Assembly (NCBI RefSeq): GCF_022601895.1
Contig: NZ_JAKVIO010000001.1
Coordinates: forward strand, 186,001-250,000
Source: Sphingomonas sp. LaA6.9
GTDB taxonomy: Bacteria; Pseudomonadota; Alphaproteobacteria; Sphingomonadales; Sphingomonadaceae
Direction: 5' to 3'
Length of the DNA stretch: 64,000 bases
The translations under genes were made by a program, and so were the position numbers. Position 1 is the stretch's first letter, and every line of letters starts with the position of its first letter. Shown one piece after another: positions 18,613-26,663 of the stretch. The notes under the pieces were generated by a model that saw only the letters and a program-made list of their open reading frames with translations, was not told where the DNA came from and ran no database searches.

Positions 18613-19991
18613 GCGGCGATCTCCCGCGGATCGGCGATGCATCCCGCGATAGCACTTGCGACCACCGTTTCGGGGCTTGCGATATGCGTTCGGATACCCG
18701 GCCCCTGCCGTCCCTCGAAATTGCGATTGGTCGACGAGACGACGCGCGAACCTGCGGGGAAGCTTTCGCCGCCCGCATAAAAGCACATCGAACAGCCGCT
18801 CATCCGCCATTCGAAGCCCGCCTCGACGAAAACCTTGTCGAGTCCTTCGGCCTCGGCGGCGCGGCGCACCGCCATCGAGCCGGGAACGACGAGCGCCTTC
18901 ACGCCGTCGGCGACATGATGGCCTTTCAGCAGCGCGGCGGCGCGGCGCAGATCGGAGAGGCGGCCATTGGTGCAGCTGCCGATAAAGGCCGCGTCGATCG
19001 GGATGCCCGCGAGCTTCTGCCCCGGCTCGACGCCCATATAGGCGACGGGGCGCTCGGGCGGATCGGCGGGCACCTGCCCCGAAATGCCCGCGCTGTGTTC
19101 GGGCGAGGTGCCCCAGCTCACCATCGGTTCGATTGCGGATGCGTCGATCGTGATCTCGGCATCGAACGTCGCGCCCTCATCGGTGGCGAGCGTCCGCCAT
19201 TCGGCGATTGCGCGATCGAGCATCGTGCCTTTGGGCGCGTAGCGGCGGCCCGCGATCCAGTCGAAGGTCTTGGCGTCGGGCGCGATCATGCCCGTCATCG
19301 CCGCGAATTCAGTCGCCATGTTGCAGAGCGTCATGCGCCCTTCCATGTCGAGCGCGGTCACCGCCTCGCCGGTGAATTCGATTGCGTATCCCTTGCCGCC
19401 GCCCGCGCCGTGGCGCGCGATCAGCGTCAGGATCATGTCCTTGGGAGTCACGCCCGGCGCCAGTATGCCGGTGAAGGTGACGCGCATCGTCTTCGGGCGC
19501 GTGAGGCGCAGCGTGCCCGTCGCCATCGCATGTTCGGCCTCCGAAGAGCCGATACCCCAGGCGAGCGCGCCGAAGGCGCCCTGCGTGCAGGTGTGGCTGT
19601 CGGGCGCAATCAGCGTGCAGCCGGGCAGCACGATGCCGAGTTCGGGGGAGACGACATGGACGATGCCCTGATCGGGATCGGTCACGTCGAACAAGGTGAT
19701 ACCGGCCTCGATGGCGGCGGCGCGCGTCTCGGTGATGAAGGCCTGCCCACCGGGCATCAGCGTCTGGTCGCCACGCCCGGGGCGCGTGTCGACGATATGG
19801 TCCATCACGCAGAACACGCGCGAGGGATCAGCGACCGGACGGCCTGCTGCCTTCAGGCTGTTGAGGGCAGCGGCGCCGGTACGCTCGTGGAGGAAGATCC
19901 GGTCAATGGCGATCAGCTCTGCGCCGCCGCCGAGACCGGCAACGACGTGCCGGTCCCAGATCTTTCCGAACAGGGTCTGTGGATCAGACAG
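18609..19991 (-). CDS. LeuC-like hydratase/isomerase large subunit (probable CTG start)
   Basis: [4Fe-4S] subunit of an aconitase-family hydro-lyase, about 460 residues. Cluster cysteines sit in FIGSCTNGRLSDL and MSGCSMCFYAGG; other landmarks are APDSHTCTQGAFGALAWGIG and STNRNFEGRQGPG. Homology with LeuC begins at TLFGKIWDRH, but there is no ATG or TTG close by. A CTG at 19991 has GGAGG six bases upstream, overlaps the stop codon of the upstream gene by 8 bases and gives the right length. The alternatives are a GTG at 20030, which adds an arginine-rich leader, or an ATG at 20117 deep inside the upstream gene. Works with the LeuD-like subunit. Confidence 0.85.
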   Translation of the reverse strand: MSDPQTLFGKIWDRHVVAGLGGGAELIAIDRIFLHERTGAAALNSLKAAGRPVADPSRVFCVMDHIVDTRPGRGDQTLMPGGQAFITETRAAAIEAGITLFDVTDPDQGIVHVVSPELGIVLPGCTLIAPDSHTCTQGAFGALAWGIGSSEAEHAMATGTLRLTRPKTMRVTFTGILAPGVTPKDMILTLIARHGAGGGKGYAIEFTGEAVTALDMEGRMTLCNMATEFAAMTGMIAPDAKTFDWIAGRRYAPKGTMLDRAIAEWRTLATDEGATFDAEITIDASAIEPMVSWGTSPEHSAGISGQVPADPPERPVAYMGVEPGQKLAGIPIDAAFIGSCTNGRLSDLRRAAALLKGHHVADGVKALVVPGSMAVRRAAEAEGLDKVFVEAGFEWRMSGCSMCFYAGGESFPAGSRVVSSTNRNFEGRQGPGIRTHIASPETVVASAIAGCIADPREIAA

Positions 19992-20484
19992 CCTGTGCCT
20001 CCATTTCCTTCTCGATCGCCGCCCAGTCACGGCTGACCAGCTTTTCCTGGATCGCGGTCCGCGTTTCCAGATTGCCGTTGCGGATCCAGTGCCAGGTACG
20101 GCAGCGCGACTGGCCATCGTCCGAAAGCTGGATCATCTCGTAGAGATAGAGGCTCGGATCGCCCTGACGCTGCCAGTAGAGCATGACGGTACGGTTATAC
20201 TCGTCGAGGCCGACTTCGGCAGCCCAGCCCTTGATCAGCTCATTGTCCCACCAGACGCGCTTGTCGTGATAGGCGGCGGGAAAGTCGCGAATGTCGGTGC
20301 GGCCATCATCCCACGTATAATGGTTGGTCTGGTGATAGGGGTGCTCGCCATCTTCCTTGAAGCGGCAGAACAGGCGCGACTTGTGCTCGTCGATCTTCTC
20401 GCCGGCCGCGTTGTAATAGGTGTAGACGCCGTCCCACACGCCCTCATGGCGCGCCAGCAGCGGCATGTCTTCGCGAATACCCAT
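19984..20484 (-). CDS. small conserved beta-rich protein, copy 1 of 3 (DUF3598/calycin-like)
   Basis: 166 residues, no signal peptide. The family name is a tentative match by pattern. Landmarks are GVWDGVYTYYN, KSRLFCRFK, QTNHYTWDDGRTDIRDF, YLYEMIQLSDDGQSRCRTWH and RTAIQEKLVSRDW. Two other genes in the island (26047-26502 and 37114-37638) share the same order of motifs, one in each of three different operons. A lipocalin-like binding or accessory role is possible, but no catalytic residues can be assigned. A strong ribosome site AAGGAG precedes the ATG at 20484. It follows the alpha/beta-hydrolase by 13 bases. Confidence 0.75.
   Translation of the reverse strand: MGIREDMPLLARHEGVWDGVYTYYNAAGEKIDEHKSRLFCRFKEDGEHPYHQTNHYTWDDGRTDIRDFPAAYHDKRVWWDNELIKGWAAEVGLDEYNRTVMLYWQRQGDPSLYLYEMIQLSDDGQSRCRTWHWIRNGNLETRTAIQEKLVSRDWAAIEKEMEAQAV
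19989..20002 (-). promoter_or_regulatory. Shine-Dalgarno that supports a CTG start for the LeuC-like gene
   Basis: On the minus strand GGAGG (20002-19998) is followed by six bases and CTG (19991-19989). It lies inside the last codons of the upstream gene, so translation is probably coupled. Confidence 0.5.
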
Positions 20485-20497
20485 ATTACTCTCCTTC

Positions 20498-22051
20498 TCA
20501 GAAACCTTGTGGTGACCAGATATCGGTACGCGCGTTCGCCCACTCGGCCCGCTCCCATTTGAGCAGGGTGGGGGCGGCGCTGACCAGCGCATTGCGATCG
20601 GCGGCCGCAAGCGCGCCGAGCAGCGCGCGTCCCGCGCGGGCGCGGATCAGGCTGCGATGCTCGGTGGCGAGCGCTTCGGGCGCGATGCCCCCGGCAGTGA
20701 AGGGAATGGCGTTGGCCGCCTTCGCCTCGAACCACGGCCAGAAGAAATGGCCTGCGCGGACCGCGCTCCATGCGGCGCCCAGATAGGCGCCATGGCGATC
20801 GGGCGTCTGGTCGGGAATGGCGTGTTCGGCCCAGTCTTCGGTGCGTTCGGCGGTTGGAATATGAGCGTCGATCGCGCCCCAGCCACGCGCGCCGACCTGC
20901 CGGGCGACGGCTGCGGCAAGCATCGCCGAGAAGCCCTCGCCGATAATGACGGGAGTCTTCGCCCTGCTGACCCCCGCGATCGCGGCCGCTGCAATCGTGC
21001 TCCAGCCGTCGAGATCGGGGGTGTAGCCATGCTGCCAGTCGTCCGACAGGCCATGGCCGGGCAGGTCGATCGCCAGCGCGTCGCTGGTGTCGAACAGCTC
21101 GGCGGCGCGGCCGGGAGCGTGAATCAGCACGGTCTCGGCATCGGGATTGCCCTGCCAGTGGATCAGCCCGTCAAAGCCTGCGCCCGCGACCCGGACAAAG
21201 CCGCCGTCCTCGCTTTCGGCGATCGGGTGAGGGGGGAGAGCAGGCGCGGCGCGCAGATGCGCAAGGCACGCGTCCTCGAGGTCGGCGGGCGTGGCGACGG
21301 CCTCGGCGCGCCAGCTCGGCGGCATCTCGCCCAGCCGCGCGATATGCGCCTGCAGCGGATCGCCATTATAGGCCGCGATCAGCACGGGGACCGTCTCGGC
21401 ATCGGTCGCGGGAATGTCGCGCGGCGCGCGGAGTACCGCACCATAGCCCGCGCGATAGGCGTCGCCGCTGTCGAGCATGTCGCGCACCACCGCGTCGGTC
21501 TTGATCGGATCGTCATGCGCAACGCTGATCCGCGCGCCATCGCGGACGTCGAACCAGGGGAAGAACCAGGTCTGCTCGATGATGCGGTTCCAGACCCATG
21601 TCAGGTGCTCGCCATAGGCGCTGGGCTGGAAGGGGGGCAGGTAATCCTTGTCGAAGATCGCCATTTCCTCAGGCGTCCAGACGGCATAGCCGCCCGTCGC
21701 GAGCGCGGTAAAGCGTTCGGGATGGCGCTTGACCGCGCCCACCAGGATGATTCCGCCCGAATGGAAGCCATATGCCGCGGTCTTCTCGATTCCGAGTGCG
21801 TCGAGCAGTTCGATCAAGGCGCCGCTGAAAGCGCCTATGTCGGGCGAACCCGGCAGCGGATCGGACTGGCCGAATCCCGGCGTGTCGGGGGCGATACAGG
21901 TGAAATGCTGCGCCCATTTTTCCATGAGCGGCTCATATTCGGCGGAGCTGCGCGGGCTCTGATGAACCATGAGCAGTGTCGGCCCCGATCCTGCCTTGCG
22001 GTAATGGACACGGCGGTTGCCGACGCGGATGAAGTGGCGGGTGATTGTCAT
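20498..22051 (-). CDS. tandem two-domain alpha/beta-hydrolase
   Basis: 517 residues, about twice the size of a normal alpha/beta-hydrolase. The first domain begins FIRVGNRRVHYRKAGSGPTL, has an oxyanion region LMVHQSPRSSAEY and nucleophile elbow YGFHSGGIILVG with the serine in place. The second, from about residue 285 (GFDGLIHWQGNPDAETVLIH), has IDLPGHGLSDDW, but its elbow reads VIIGEGFSAMLA, with glycine where the serine should be. Only the first half is likely catalytic. It is the first gene of the leftward catabolic operon and has a perfect palindromic operator 8 bases upstream of its ATG. Probable role: hydrolysis of an ester, amide or C-C bond early in the pathway (inference). Confidence 0.85.
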   Translation of the reverse strand: MTITRHFIRVGNRRVHYRKAGSGPTLLMVHQSPRSSAEYEPLMEKWAQHFTCIAPDTPGFGQSDPLPGSPDIGAFSGALIELLDALGIEKTAAYGFHSGGIILVGAVKRHPERFTALATGGYAVWTPEEMAIFDKDYLPPFQPSAYGEHLTWVWNRIIEQTWFFPWFDVRDGARISVAHDDPIKTDAVVRDMLDSGDAYRAGYGAVLRAPRDIPATDAETVPVLIAAYNGDPLQAHIARLGEMPPSWRAEAVATPADLEDACLAHLRAAPALPPHPIAESEDGGFVRVAGAGFDGLIHWQGNPDAETVLIHAPGRAAELFDTSDALAIDLPGHGLSDDWQHGYTPDLDGWSTIAAAAIAGVSRAKTPVIIGEGFSAMLAAAVARQVGARGWGAIDAHIPTAERTEDWAEHAIPDQTPDRHGAYLGAAWSAVRAGHFFWPWFEAKAANAIPFTAGGIAPEALATEHRSLIRARAGRALLGALAAADRNALVSAAPTLLKWERAEWANARTDIWSPQGF

Positions 22052-22058
22052 GCGCTCT

Positions 22059-22076
22059 AATTTGTCCGGACAAATT
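22059..22076. promoter_or_regulatory. 18-bp palindromic operator between divergent catabolic operons
   Basis: AATTTGTCCGGACAAATT is a perfect palindrome. It lies 8 bases upstream of the alpha/beta-hydrolase ATG and 62 bases upstream of the isochorismatase ATG, so one repressor or activator could control both. The core TGTCCGGACA recurs exactly at 28698 and 32577 and with one change at 28842. Half-site spacing (GT-N4-AC) is reminiscent of GntR-family operators; no GntR gene is in the window. Confidence 0.8.
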
Positions 22077-22137
22077 CCACTCGACAAGTCCTTTTCGCAA
22101 ACTATCGTGCGAATCACGATTTTGCAGGAGTTTTGTG

Positions 22138-22818
22138 ATGACGCTGATCGGTACCCGGATGGTCTGCGACGGCCGGACTGCGCGCCAGATTTTCGAGGAA
22201 GTGATGGCGAATCCGGCGCGCAACAAGTTCGGATTCGGCGAGAAGCTGGCGATCGTGAACGTCGATTTCCAGCAGGCCTATACGCGCACCGACATGTTCA
22301 AGACCGCCTACGAGACCGATCCCGCGCAGATCGCGTACACCAATACGATCTCGCGGCTGGCGCGCGAGAGGGGCATGCCGGTGGTCTGGAGTCGCGTCGG
22401 CTACAAGGATGATGCGGGTGATGCAGGCGTCTGGGGCACGCGCACCGACACACCCGATTCGCTGCAGAACATCAAATATGGCAGCGAGCGCCACGCATTC
22501 GACCCGCGCTGCGAGATCGACGCGAACGACCTGCAATACACCAAACGCATGCCCTCGGCCTTTTTCGAGACGCCGCTCGCGAGCTACCTGCGCTGGCACA
22601 AGGTCGACACCGTGGTGGTGACGGGGGGCAGCACCTCTGGCTGCGTGCGCGCGACCGCGGTCGATTCGCTGTCCTACGGCTTTCGCACCATCGTCCCCTT
22701 TGAGACCTGCGCGGACAAGCATGAGAGCTATCACTTCGCCAATCTGACCGACCTCCAGCTCAAATATGCCGATGTCGAGCCGGTTCAGGCGGTGATCGAC
22801 TGGCTGGAGGCCCGCTGA
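22138..22818 (+). CDS. isochorismatase-family amidohydrolase
   Basis: Cysteine hydrolase of 226 residues in the N-carbamoylsarcosine amidase/maleamate amidohydrolase group, which releases ammonia from amides. The Asp-Lys-Cys triad is visible: aspartate in IVNVDFQQAYT, lysine in YTKRMPSAFFETPL, cysteine in TGGSTSGCVRATAVDSLSYG. The ATG at 22138 follows GCAGGAG by seven bases. A second inverted repeat, ATCGTG-N5-CACGAT (22104-22120), lies just before the ribosome site. First gene of the rightward operon; its stop overlaps the next ATG. Together with the PuuE-like hydrolases it suggests stepwise opening and deamidation of a cyclic amide or imide (inference). Confidence 0.88.
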   Translation: MTLIGTRMVCDGRTARQIFEEVMANPARNKFGFGEKLAIVNVDFQQAYTRTDMFKTAYETDPAQIAYTNTISRLARERGMPVVWSRVGYKDDAGDAGVWGTRTDTPDSLQNIKYGSERHAFDPRCEIDANDLQYTKRMPSAFFETPLASYLRWHKVDTVVVTGGSTSGCVRATAVDSLSYGFRTIVPFETCADKHESYHFANLTDLQLKYADVEPVQAVIDWLEAR

Positions 22819-23720
22819 TGCGCGAAGGCGAAGCCGATCCCGGCCTCTACGATTTCGTTCCCTATCGCGGCCGCCCCAAGATCGCATGGCCGGGCGGCAA
22901 GAAGGTGGCGGTATGGGTCGCGCCCAATCTCGAATATTATGAGATCGATCCGCCCGCGAACCCGCTGCGCAAGAGCTGGGCGAAGCCCCACCCCGATGTC
23001 GTGGGCTTTTCGCATCGCGATCATTCGAACCGCGTGTCGCACTGGCGCATGGCCGAGGCGATGTCGAAATACGGTTTTCCGGGCTCGGTCTCGCTGTCGG
23101 TCGCGCTCTGCCAGCATCATCCCGAGGTCGTCCGCGACGCCAATGAGCGCGGCTGGGAGTTCTTCAGTCACGGCATCTACAACACGCGCTACAGCTACGG
23201 GATGGATGAGCGCCAAGAACGCGCGATCATCGAGGATTCGATCCGCACGGTACGCGAGGCGACGGGGCAGACGATCCGCGGCTGGCTCGCGCCCGCGCTG
23301 ACGCACACGCCGCGCACGCTCGACCTGATCGCCGAATATGGCCTCGACTATACCTGCGATCTTTATCACGACGACCAGCCCCAGCCGGTGAAGGTGCAAT
23401 CGGGCAGGCTGGTCTCGATCCCCTACAGCCTTGAGGTCAACGACCATTACGGCTTCTTCGTCTACAACATGAGCCCACGCGAATATGCCGATACGCTGAT
23501 CCGGCAGTATGAGCGGCTGGCGGAAGAGGGCGAGGAATCGGGCACCGTGATGTGCATCCCCTTGCACGCCTATCTGATCGGCCAGCCGCACCGCATCGGC
23601 CCCTTTGCCGAGGTGTTGCGCCACATCGCCGAAGACGGGCGCGCATGGATCGCGCGCGCGGGCGAGATCGCCGACCATTATTACGAACATCATTATGCGG
23701 AGGCCGCCCATGGCGCTTGA
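22818..23720 (+). CDS. PuuE-like polysaccharide-deacetylase-fold hydrolase 1
   Basis: 300 residues. The pattern WEFFSHGIYNTRYSYGM, then TIRGWLAPALTHTPRTLDLI and LDYTCDLYHDDQPQPVKVQ, is that of the PuuE/cyclic-amidase branch of the CE4 fold, not of chitin or peptidoglycan deacetylases. The metal-binding HxxxH of classical CE4 enzymes is replaced (SHGIYN); PuuE allantoinase has been described as metal-independent. No signal peptide, so cytoplasmic. Its ATG overlaps the isochorismatase stop, and its end overlaps the second paralogue by 11 bases. Likely hydrolyses a cyclic amide, imide or ureide; substrate unknown. Confidence 0.85.
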   Translation: MREGEADPGLYDFVPYRGRPKIAWPGGKKVAVWVAPNLEYYEIDPPANPLRKSWAKPHPDVVGFSHRDHSNRVSHWRMAEAMSKYGFPGSVSLSVALCQHHPEVVRDANERGWEFFSHGIYNTRYSYGMDERQERAIIEDSIRTVREATGQTIRGWLAPALTHTPRTLDLIAEYGLDYTCDLYHDDQPQPVKVQSGRLVSIPYSLEVNDHYGFFVYNMSPREYADTLIRQYERLAEEGEESGTVMCIPLHAYLIGQPHRIGPFAEVLRHIAEDGRAWIARAGEIADHYYEHHYAEAAHGA

Positions 23721-24624
23721 TCCCGCCTATCTCGAATATCCGAAGCGTCGCGAAGGCTATGACCATGATCTCTATCCATGGTCCTCGATCTTCGATCGCA
23801 AGCCCGTGCAATGGCCCGAGGGCAGATCGGTTGCGGTGTGGGTATGCGTCAGCCTCGAATGGTTCCCGATCACGCCGTCGGACACGCCCTTTCGCGCGCC
23901 GGGGCACATGCAGACCAGCTATCCCGATTATCGTCACTATACCGCGCGGGAATATGGCACGCGCGTGGGCTTCTATCGTCTGCTCGACGCGTTCAAAAAG
24001 GCGGGGGTGCGCGTTTCGGTCGCCACCAATGGCGCGATCGCCGATCGCTATCCGCAGATCATTGCGGACATCGTCGCCGACGGGCACGAGATCGTCGCGC
24101 ATTCGACCGACATGAACGGCACGATCGCGAGCGGCCTGCCGATCGAGGACGAGCGCGCGCTGATCGCGCAATCAATCGCTTCGCTGGAAAAGGCTTCGGG
24201 CAAGCGCCCGACGGGATGGCTCTCGATCGCGCGCTCGGAAAGCTGGAATACGCCCGATCTGCTGAAAGAGGCGGGGCTGAAATATGCCTGCGACTGGGCC
24301 AATGACGAACTGCCCTGGCGTTTCACCAACGGGCTCATCAACCTGCCGCTCAACCACGAATTGTCCGACCGGCAGATCGTCACGGTGCAGCAGCAATCGG
24401 CCGACAGCTATGCGCAGCAGATGATAGACGCCTTCGACTGGCTGGCGGAAGAAGCGAAGACCCATGGCGGCCGCGTGCTGCCGCTCCACATCACGCCCTA
24501 TATCATGGCGCTGCCCTATCGCATTTCGGCGTTCGAGGCGCTGCTCGAAAAGCTCGCCGCGCGGCCCGAGGCATGGTTCGCGACGGGTGAGGAAATCGTC
24601 GCGAGCTGGGAGGCTCAGCAATGA
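23710..24624 (+). CDS. PuuE-like polysaccharide-deacetylase-fold hydrolase 2
   Basis: 304 residues, paralogous to the preceding gene: both share a WPxGxxVAVWV start (WPEGRSVAVWVCVSLEWF) and a central GHEIVAHSTDMNG in place of the classical deacetylase metal motif, followed by RPTGWLSIARSESWNTPDLL. It is clearly diverged from copy 1, so the two may form a heteromer or act on successive intermediates. The ATG at 23710 lies inside the end of copy 1, implying translational coupling, and its stop overlaps the aldehyde dehydrogenase start by 4 bases. Confidence 0.83.
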   Translation: MALDPAYLEYPKRREGYDHDLYPWSSIFDRKPVQWPEGRSVAVWVCVSLEWFPITPSDTPFRAPGHMQTSYPDYRHYTAREYGTRVGFYRLLDAFKKAGVRVSVATNGAIADRYPQIIADIVADGHEIVAHSTDMNGTIASGLPIEDERALIAQSIASLEKASGKRPTGWLSIARSESWNTPDLLKEAGLKYACDWANDELPWRFTNGLINLPLNHELSDRQIVTVQQQSADSYAQQMIDAFDWLAEEAKTHGGRVLPLHITPYIMALPYRISAFEALLEKLAARPEAWFATGEEIVASWEAQQ

Positions 24625-26054
24625 GCCTTGCGGTCATCAATCCGCGTACGGGCGAGGCGGACTACGTCATCGAACCCGTCGACGGCGCGACAATCGCGGC
24701 GCTGACGAAGCAATTGCGCGCGGCGCAGCCCGGCTGGGCGGCACAGACCCCCGAGGGGCGCGGCGACGCATTGCGCAAGCTGGCCGACGCAATGGGGCGC
24801 CATCGCGACGCGCTGATCGCGGCGTTGACCGCCGATACAGGCCGTGCCGCTATCTCGGTGATCGAGGTCGACGCGATGACGCGGACCTTCATCCGCTGGG
24901 CGGACACCGCACCCGGCATCATCGCTGCCGCCACCGTGGCCGATCGGCAGACGGGCATTCCCACGATCACCACGACGACGCGGCTGGTGCCTTATCAGTT
25001 GATCGGCGCGATCAGCCCGTGGAACTTCCCGCTGACGCTGGCGCTGATCGATGCGATCCCCGCGCTCGCGGCGGGATCGGCTGTCATCATCAAGCCTTCC
25101 GAAATCACCCCGCGCTTCATCCGGCCGCTGATGGCGGCGATCGCGGAGGTGCCCGAGGTCGCGGCGGTGCTGACGCTGATCGAGGGCGATGGAGCGACGG
25201 GCGCGGCACTGGTCGATCATGTCGACTTCATCGCCTTCACCGGCTCGGTCGCGACCGGGCGCAAGGTGGGCGAGGCCGCGGCGCGCGCCTTCATCCCCGC
25301 GAGCCTCGAACTTGGCGGCAAGGATCCGATGCTGGTGCTCGCCAGCGCCGACCCGGTAAAGGCGGCGGAGACCGCGCTGCGCGCATCGGTGCTCAACACG
25401 GGGCAGGCGTGCCAGTCGATCGAGCGCGTCTATGTCGCGCGTGCCATCGCCGGGCCTTTCCTCGCAGCGCTCGTTGAGCAGGCACAGGCCGCGCGGCTCA
25501 ACTATCCCGATGTCCATCAGGGCGACATCGGCCCCTTCATCTTCGCGCGGCAGGCAGAGATCGTTCAATCGCAGATCGACGATGCCGTGGCGAAAGGGGC
25601 GCGGGTGCTTGCAGGCGGCCAGGTCGAGACGCTCGGCGGCGGCAAGTATCTGCGCCCGACGGTCCTGGTGAACGTCACCCCTGACATGGCGATCATGGAG
25701 GAGGAAACCTTCGGCCCGGTCATCCCCGTGACGGTCTTCGACACTGTCGATGAGGCGATTGCCCACGCGAACAGCGGCATTTTTGGCCTTTCGGCAGCGG
25801 TGCTCGCGGGCACCACGCAGGAAGCCGAAGCCGTCGCGGTGCGGCTGAATGCCGGTGGCGTCTCGATCAACGACGGATCGCTGACCGGGCTTGTCTGGGA
25901 AGCCGAGAAGTCGAGCTTCGGCAAGAGTGGGCTCGGCCCCTCGCGCATGGGCGAAAGCGGCCTGCTGCGCTTCTTCCGCCGGCAGGCGCTCATCCGCCAG
26001 TCGGGCAGTGCGTTGCCGCTCGCGGCCTATTCGGAGGAAGCGCTGGGTGGCTGA
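24621..26054 (+). CDS. NAD(P)-dependent aldehyde dehydrogenase
   Basis: 477 residues. ALDH landmarks: SPWNFPLTLALIDAIPALAA, IAFTGSVATGRKVGEAAA, the general-base glutamate in SLELGGKDPMLV and catalytic cysteine in NTGQACQSIERVYV, plus EEETFGPVIPV. It oxidises an aldehyde or semialdehyde to the acid; the true substrate is unknown. Its operon position after the ring-opening hydrolases suggests oxidation of a semialdehyde released in the same pathway. Distinct from the AstD-like gene at 45522. Confidence 0.9.
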   Translation: MSLAVINPRTGEADYVIEPVDGATIAALTKQLRAAQPGWAAQTPEGRGDALRKLADAMGRHRDALIAALTADTGRAAISVIEVDAMTRTFIRWADTAPGIIAAATVADRQTGIPTITTTTRLVPYQLIGAISPWNFPLTLALIDAIPALAAGSAVIIKPSEITPRFIRPLMAAIAEVPEVAAVLTLIEGDGATGAALVDHVDFIAFTGSVATGRKVGEAAARAFIPASLELGGKDPMLVLASADPVKAAETALRASVLNTGQACQSIERVYVARAIAGPFLAALVEQAQAARLNYPDVHQGDIGPFIFARQAEIVQSQIDDAVAKGARVLAGGQVETLGGGKYLRPTVLVNVTPDMAIMEEETFGPVIPVTVFDTVDEAIAHANSGIFGLSAAVLAGTTQEAEAVAVRLNAGGVSINDGSLTGLVWEAEKSSFGKSGLGPSRMGESGLLRFFRRQALIRQSGSALPLAAYSEEALGG

Positions 26055-26502
26055 CCTTGCGAGGTCCATGCCCACCATGCTGCGCCATGCCGGATGGTGG
26101 GAAGGCGAATATCGCGTCATCGAGCGCGACGGCACGCTCAGCGATTTCCACCACATGCGCACCTTTTGTGAATTCCCCGCAGAGGGGCCGCACGCCTATC
26201 TCCAGCACAACTGGTTGAGATGGCAGGACGGCCGCACGCTCGAACGCGTGTTCGGCGCCAGCTTTCGCGACGGTCGGCTATGGTGGGATACCGAGCGGCT
26301 CCAGGGTTATGGCTGGGAGACGGAAGGCGGCATCGTCATGCTGAATCTCGTCCACAAGACTGAAGCCGATCTGCGCTTCACCGAAATGATCGAATTGTCC
26401 GGTAACGGACAGAAGCGCGCGCGAACATGGCAATGGTTCCGGAACGGCGAGCCCGTTCGGCGAACGCTTTGCGACGAGTGGCGCGTCGGAAATGCGCTGT
26501 AA
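26047..26502 (+). CDS. small conserved beta-rich protein, copy 2 of 3 (DUF3598/calycin-like)
   Basis: 151 residues from a GTG at 26047 that overlaps the aldehyde dehydrogenase stop by 8 bases; ATGs at 26068 and 26077 are possible but cut into a stretch (MPTMLRHAGWWEGEYRV) aligned with the N-terminus of copy 1. Shared motifs are GWWEGEY, FCEFPAEGP, NWLRWQDGRTLERVF, RFTEMIELSGNGQKRARTWQ and RRTLCDEWRV. It is shorter at the C-terminus than the other two copies. Last gene of the rightward operon. Function unknown. Confidence 0.75.
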   Translation: MADLARSMPTMLRHAGWWEGEYRVIERDGTLSDFHHMRTFCEFPAEGPHAYLQHNWLRWQDGRTLERVFGASFRDGRLWWDTERLQGYGWETEGGIVMLNLVHKTEADLRFTEMIELSGNGQKRARTWQWFRNGEPVRRTLCDEWRVGNAL

Positions 26503-26594
26503 AAATGCCAACATTTGGTGAGAAGCGCTGATAGCGCGCAAGATCTCCCGTGCATTTCTGCCGGGTTTCGCCAAAAATCCCGGCTTTACGGGAT

Positions 26595-26609
26595 TGGCAC
26601 GATTGCTGC
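26595..26609 (+). promoter_or_regulatory. sigma-54-like promoter upstream of pspC-like gene
   Basis: TGGCACG-N4-CTGC matches the -24/-12 consensus TGGCACG-N4-TTGC with one mismatch and correct 10-base spacing between GG (26596-26597) and GC (26608-26609). It lies 55 bases before the ATG. The leader contains inverted repeats GTAGGGC/GCCCTAC and GCGGTCCG-GA-CGGACCGC. The rest of the 161-bp gap holds no gene. Confidence 0.6.
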
Positions 26610-26663
26610 GTAGGGCAGATCATCGCGGTCCGGACGGACCGCCCGCCCTACGGAGTAACAGTG

